A program made the translations under genes and the position numbers. 64,000 nucleotides of DNA. It comes from Isoetes taiwanensis (taxonomy: Eukaryota; Streptophyta; Lycopodiopsida; Isoetales; Isoetaceae). The stretch spans positions 26,750 through 90,749 of the forward strand of contig JAJEKV010000787.1 in the NCBI GenBank assembly GCA_021234155.1. Direction: 5' to 3'. Below, in pieces: positions 59,638 through 64,000 of this stretch. The notes beneath the pieces were generated by a model that saw only the letters and a list, made by a program, of their open reading frames with translations, did not search any database and was not told the DNA's origin. The first letter of the stretch is position 1; each line of letters opens with the position of its first letter.

Positions 59638-62232
59638 CCCCCACCTATATACTTTGACCCGCTATCTCTGGTGTACGTACATAGCTTAATATCTTAGGTA
59701 TATAAGCATATCGTTGTAAGCTATACGTAAGCGATTGTCGCGTAATATGCCACGGTATATGCGAATATTCTACCATCTTCCAATATGACACTTTATCCCC
59801 GGTTTGTCTGTCGGCATCCTTGATGTCCCTCCCCGCAGTGTAGTATTTGATGCCTACTAAGTCCTTCTAACATCAAGAGCGCTACGTTGTTATTATATGA
59901 TATATGAAACATGTGTGCACCAACCTTAGTCTACACTCATATGTAACTTCGTTGACGCAAAGGCATCGCTATATTCATACTTATGACCAACTTATTCCCA
60001 CTTTCAACTTGATTTGTCTGGTACCATAGACATGTCTCTAGTCTTAGTTTTACTTGTAGGTCTCCCAGCCCTCCTAGTCATAACTTCCACCGCGGGGAAA
60101 ATGCCATCTTAGGTTCCTTGTGGACATCTTTGATCTCTAGTAGCAGAACTCTTATCTTCATTGCCAGGTATTCATAGGGAATGTGAACTAAAAGTTCACA
60201 GTATATATCTATCTTCTTTTAGTTATGTTTTTCTATTAAATGGTCTAGTACATATACTGCTTGGCGGAGTTACTCCTCGGGAATATACACACCATACCAA
60301 GTCGGACCACATCCTCACCTTGGTGAGATGTTCATTGGTAGCCTACTGTATTCATACTCTAGACTTAGGTATATTCAACGTTCTATATTTGAAAGCGTTG
60401 TTTACATAACTTTTCAAAGCACCCCTCTGCAGCCTCACTCCCCACCCCTTAAAATTGTGGGTACATTACTTGCCTTCTGTGTATCATTAGTTGAAGGTCA
60501 GCTTTCCTTCATAGTAAAGCTACGCAAAGGAATCCAACATGCTACTGCGGTTTTAGATGCTTGTGCACATTTCCTCCCAATTGTCCTCTTCTCTTGACCT
60601 TATGTGCAAACTCGTTCCACATTATTGTCTGCTTATTAGGCACATCTCATGTTCCAGGACATGGTACGTGATAATTTCCTTAATTTATATCGCCCGTAAT
60701 GGTCATGCATTTGATATTAGCACGTCATTGGCGTATCCAAGTAGTATGTGCGTCATCTTATTCATACCCTTGCATTGTTATTGCACCTCGGGGAACACTT
60801 ACTAATCTTCTTACGAGCATAGCGTATGCGTAATTTTATATCCGTAGTTTATGGATCCGGATCCTCATACAACATTGTCTCCTACCTTTCATGGAGTCAT
60901 ACATAATTTCAGTGGCATAGCTATAAAATGCTTCGAAACCAACACTTCTAAAGTGATCTCCCTTTCATGAGTTGGGTATTTATAATCCAGTTTCCACCTT
61001 ATTATAGTACCTCCTTAGCGTGGTCTATAGTAGATAATCATAAACCACTTCTCCATCGGATATATGGTGCTATGTCCGAGTCTCCTTCTCGTTGAATGGC
61101 AATATCCATCATTATATAATAGCCTCAGTAGGACCGGGGCATGTCTTAAGGCGGCACCAGTGGACACCATAGTCTGGCGGCTGCATCGCCACGTGATGCA
61201 GGGAGGGATTTGCGGCTTTATAACGGCGGACTCAGGCAGGTACGGAGTTACTTTGTCCGAATGTGTCACGTGAGATGTACTTTTGTAAAATATAAGGTAA
61301 TACGTATGTGTGACAAATTCTGAAAACAATATGTATGAATAAGTAATTGAAAGTACCAGTAGATTATAACCTATGGTTAAGATAGACTAGAATAGAGTAG
61401 TGTAAGAACATTAAAAGTAATTAAAAAGGAGCTATTTAAACACATAATCAAACACTAACAAAGGAGATAACTATGTACAATATGCTTACACAAACTTACG
61501 AGAGAATAGCGAGACTTAGATTATCTTAGAAGGTTATAGATAATAATTGATGAAGAGCGTGTGCACATGAGTCCATATTAGAGTATAAGTAAAAATTATG
61601 TCCGATTTGATCTGATATAATTGTATTAAAGGGTAAAGTCTAAATGTGAGGGGCATGTCAAATCTTGAGGGTAGGACCTTATAGGTTATCAAAACTATAA
61701 CAAAATAGGAAAACAAAATTAAATTACAAAATTAAATTAAGCGGTAATTAAATGGATTGTAAAGCGGGAGAATATAATACATATACCACGAGAAGTTAAT
61801 ATCATTAGAATCACTTTCTACTACTAAGCGGTCTGAGCTTAATAACTCCATATTATAATATAAGAACAAATAGAAGTTGCTTGTGTCTATACATCCATAA
61901 TATATATAATCAATTACCGTGTGTATAGAAAGAATATGAATTCAAAATTAGCCATACTCTGCGAAAGCGGTGAGACTTCCACATACGCCAGTATTCACTT
62001 TTGTGATCTAGGCAATGACCGGTCTAATCTATACCTCTACCTTCTATATCCGAGTTATAAATTGCACATTTCACAGTCATTTCAAACTGTCACTTTTGAA
62101 CATGACAAGGTACGTGTGACCTATAATCTCACGCTATCTCTCTCTTTTGGGAGGGAGACTTCCTCCCAGTATGCGATGTATTGCCCACACAACAAGAGTA
62201 GTCTTGATCTTTGAGGACAGCTTATCACTTTT
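59638..62232. other. Scrambled interior before the right LTR
   Basis: Short frames (60161-60409, 60557-60805, 61015-61329, 61921-62214) match nothing. Expected pol/spacer of the LTR element. Confidence 0.4.
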
Positions 62233-62250
62233 AAGGTAAGGGGAAGGAAA
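62233..62250 (+). other. Polypurine tract of the LTR element
   Basis: AAGGTAAGGGGAAGGAAA directly before the right LTR (TGCTTTATTT). This is the plus-strand priming site in LTR retrotransposons. Confidence 0.7.
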
Positions 62251-63740
62251 TGCTTTATTTACGTTCCACATATTTACTCGCCTTTTTAAGTATAAATAAA
62301 AGTAGTCACTATGAATAGCACATTAGTATTCATAAGCTAAGGTTAACTATGTTAATAATTAAATTATAAGGTGAAATCTAACCTAACCTAATTCGAATTT
62401 AGGGCTTAATCTAATATTAAAAAGGGCCCACAAAATACCAAATTAGTTAATATTAATAACCGGGAGCTGCCACTGACCGTCGATTAGACTGGCCGGGGTT
62501 TCCATTTTGGACACCCAAATTAGGGCTTATTACTTTAATTCAATTAAACAATTGGAGATGGGGGGAGGAGGCGGCGGCGGGCACCCTTGGTCGAGATGGA
62601 GCCATCGAGCAGGTCCGGCCGGTTAGTCGTAGCAAGCATGTTGCTCTGTAGAATTAAGCGCCCTTGTTGGAGCACTTGTTGTGTGTATTTCTTACGTTTC
62701 TCTGTGTTCTCATGCTTTACAGCAGGAACTAACCCTTGATTGCAAAGGTGAGTTCTCCTTATCTCGATTACGTACTTGCTCTTAAATGATGGATTATCCC
62801 ATTAGTTGACACGTGTCTGAGACCATAGGAGTCGTGGATACTATGGAGTGACTTAGCGCAAACAAGGGACGGTGGTGAAGTGGGGGTGGGGTCTTACCTG
62901 CGAACATAAAGGCTCCTGAGACTCCTCTGATGGACTAGGCCTAATGGCGGCGGTGAGCTAAGCGCGATCGGCGGTAGAATGCATAAAGATCAGAACACTC
63001 ACTGGAGTGCAGAGGTGTGACGCATGGGGCGGCATCTGTACTTTGAGTAGATTTAGAGGCCGAGTAAGTCCAGTCTGGATCACGGGGATGCGTGATGCGA
63101 CGCGTATTCTCTAGTCCACCCATGGAACCCTTGTGATCACGGGAAGGGGCGGCTTCCCGAGCTACTGCCTCATCGGACGAGGGGCTTCATGAACCACATG
63201 GCTTTCGAAGGGTGATACCTTGGAAGTGCACGCATGCTTAGGAAGGCTATAGTGGCGCCCATAGCATGATTTGACTCATGCAAAGTGTGCCTGAGGAGGA
63301 TGGAGTGGACAACCCTAGCGTGTTATGCCCGATAGCGCGGGTTATACCTGCAATGCTGAATCTCTTGAGGGCGGCCAGGTCGGTCTATCCTCCGCAGTGC
63401 AGGCAGGGGTAGGAGCACGGGGTTTGGGGGTGTTTTCCTTAGGATTAGATGCATATCCTTTCAACATTGAGTACTTGGATGGATGTGCCACCCTTAAATG
63501 GTGGTTATTTATATATGATTTATGCTGTGTGCTAACATGTATTCATGCTTATGACTTAGGAGTCCCATTGAAGGCGTGGAGATATTTACCTGGTAATGGC
63601 CGCAGGGCATCTCTCTATAGATGGCGGGCGAGGATGAGGGAGGGGCCACTGCTCACATGGCGAGGAGGGTACCAAGCCATGGGAGGAAAAGTCCACATAT
63701 GTATATCACAGTAGAGTCGTATATATTACGAGGGCGTCAC
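62251..63740 (+). repeat. Right LTR
   Basis: Direct repeat of 49785-51250. Long identical stretches alternate with short replaced or inserted blocks; total length is similar. Ends GGGCGTCAC before the flanking ATTCTAA. Confidence 0.85.
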
Positions 63741-63747
63741 ATTCTAA

Positions 63748-64000
63748 ACCAACAAGTAAATTTGAAATTTGAAATCTCACAAATGCATAATACATATTGA
63801 TGTAAAATATACATATTAAGGCCTTGATACATAATAGAAACAAGCATAAATAGTTCTTGTGACATCAACTTGTATTCTATAAACCCGAGGTGTGCATATA
63901 ACACATTTTTTAGCGAAAAGATGTCCCTAAAGCAATGTAACTTTATGTAACACGGCTTTACTCGTACCATCTTTTTTTCTTGCACTTAGCACTTTTTAGC
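63748..64000. other. Right flank, nothing recognised
   Basis: AT-rich unique sequence to the window end. Confidence 0.5.

Larger units (their letters stand above)
49785..63740 (+). mobile_element. ~14-kb LTR retrotransposon, old, with nested insertions
   Basis: Two direct repeats of ~1.47 kb (49785-51250 and 62251-63740) bound the element. A purine-rich tract (AAGGTAAGGGGAAGGAAA, 62233-62250) abuts the right LTR, which begins TGC. The last coding trace before it reads TFKVRGRKC, similar to the usual end of gypsy-type pol. ATTCTAA flanks both sides (49778-49784; 63741-63747), consistent with a ~5-7-bp target duplication. Integrase, RT and gag are not readable in the interior. Superfamily Ty3/gypsy is inferred from the pol-end/polypurine arrangement only. 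The interior includes SINE-like heads, a second LTR junction and a possible DNA element. Confidence 0.75.

Overview
The window is nuclear DNA of a land plant: it holds an ethylene receptor gene with plant-type GT-AG introns and fragments of other plant gene families (a pectin-related PMT-type methyltransferase, two PPR proteins one of them DYW-type, an LRR receptor kinase). It is gene-poor and full of old, decayed transposons, as in large repeat-rich genomes. The receptor has more introns than I know from flowering-plant ETR genes, and two transposase-like families present here are ones I associate with ferns, bryophytes and other non-angiosperms. A fern, lycophyte or gymnosperm therefore looks likelier than an angiosperm, but the species cannot be fixed from the sequence alone.

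Layout. 1-4383 (+): the only near-intact gene, an ETR-type ethylene receptor running in from the left edge, with nine visible exons, two one-base frame breaks, an 18-bp repeat expansion in the GAF domain and a ~290-residue low-complexity linker before the receiver domain. 5.4-10.9 kb: a 4.6-kb candidate DNA transposon with 25-bp terminal inverted repeats and a decayed DUF7869-like gene, flanked by AT-rich repeats; the right flank is an array with an exact 10-bp period built of TTCnnGAA modules. 10.97-11.6 kb: a tRNA-like SINE head and ~130-bp tandem repeats. 12.6-16.6 kb (-): a LINE reverse transcriptase split in two, with a 452-bp foldback element (perfect 107-bp arms) and a decayed LRR receptor kinase between the halves. 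20.5-21.6 kb: a hAT-type element with an exact 8-bp target duplication. 23.7-25.6 kb: two pentanucleotide microsatellites and a 5' part of a Copia element. 29.2-30.1 kb (-): a promoter-like region with heat-shock-element palindromes upstream of TATA boxes. 32-32.8 kb (+): PMT methyltransferase pseudogene. 38.5-39.2 kb (+): remnant of a repetitive transposase-like family. 41.7-42.35 kb (-): PPR E/DYW pseudogene. 43.5-46.9 kb (+): split hAT-type transposase with GC-rich tandem repeats inside. 47.1-49.0 kb (-): second PPR pseudogene. 49,785-63,740: a ~14-kb LTR retrotransposon with ~1.47-kb LTRs, a polypurine tract and a candidate target duplication, containing nested insertions.

Working parts. 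Apart from the receptor, every recognisable coding stretch carries stops or frame changes, so there is no operon-like or cooperative gene set. The receptor would act in the ER membrane in ethylene perception and signal through its kinase/receiver part. Much of the decay looks like short clustered insertions, deletions and replacements, not only point changes. With two homopolymer deletions in otherwise well-kept receptor exons, some breaks may be assembly errors.
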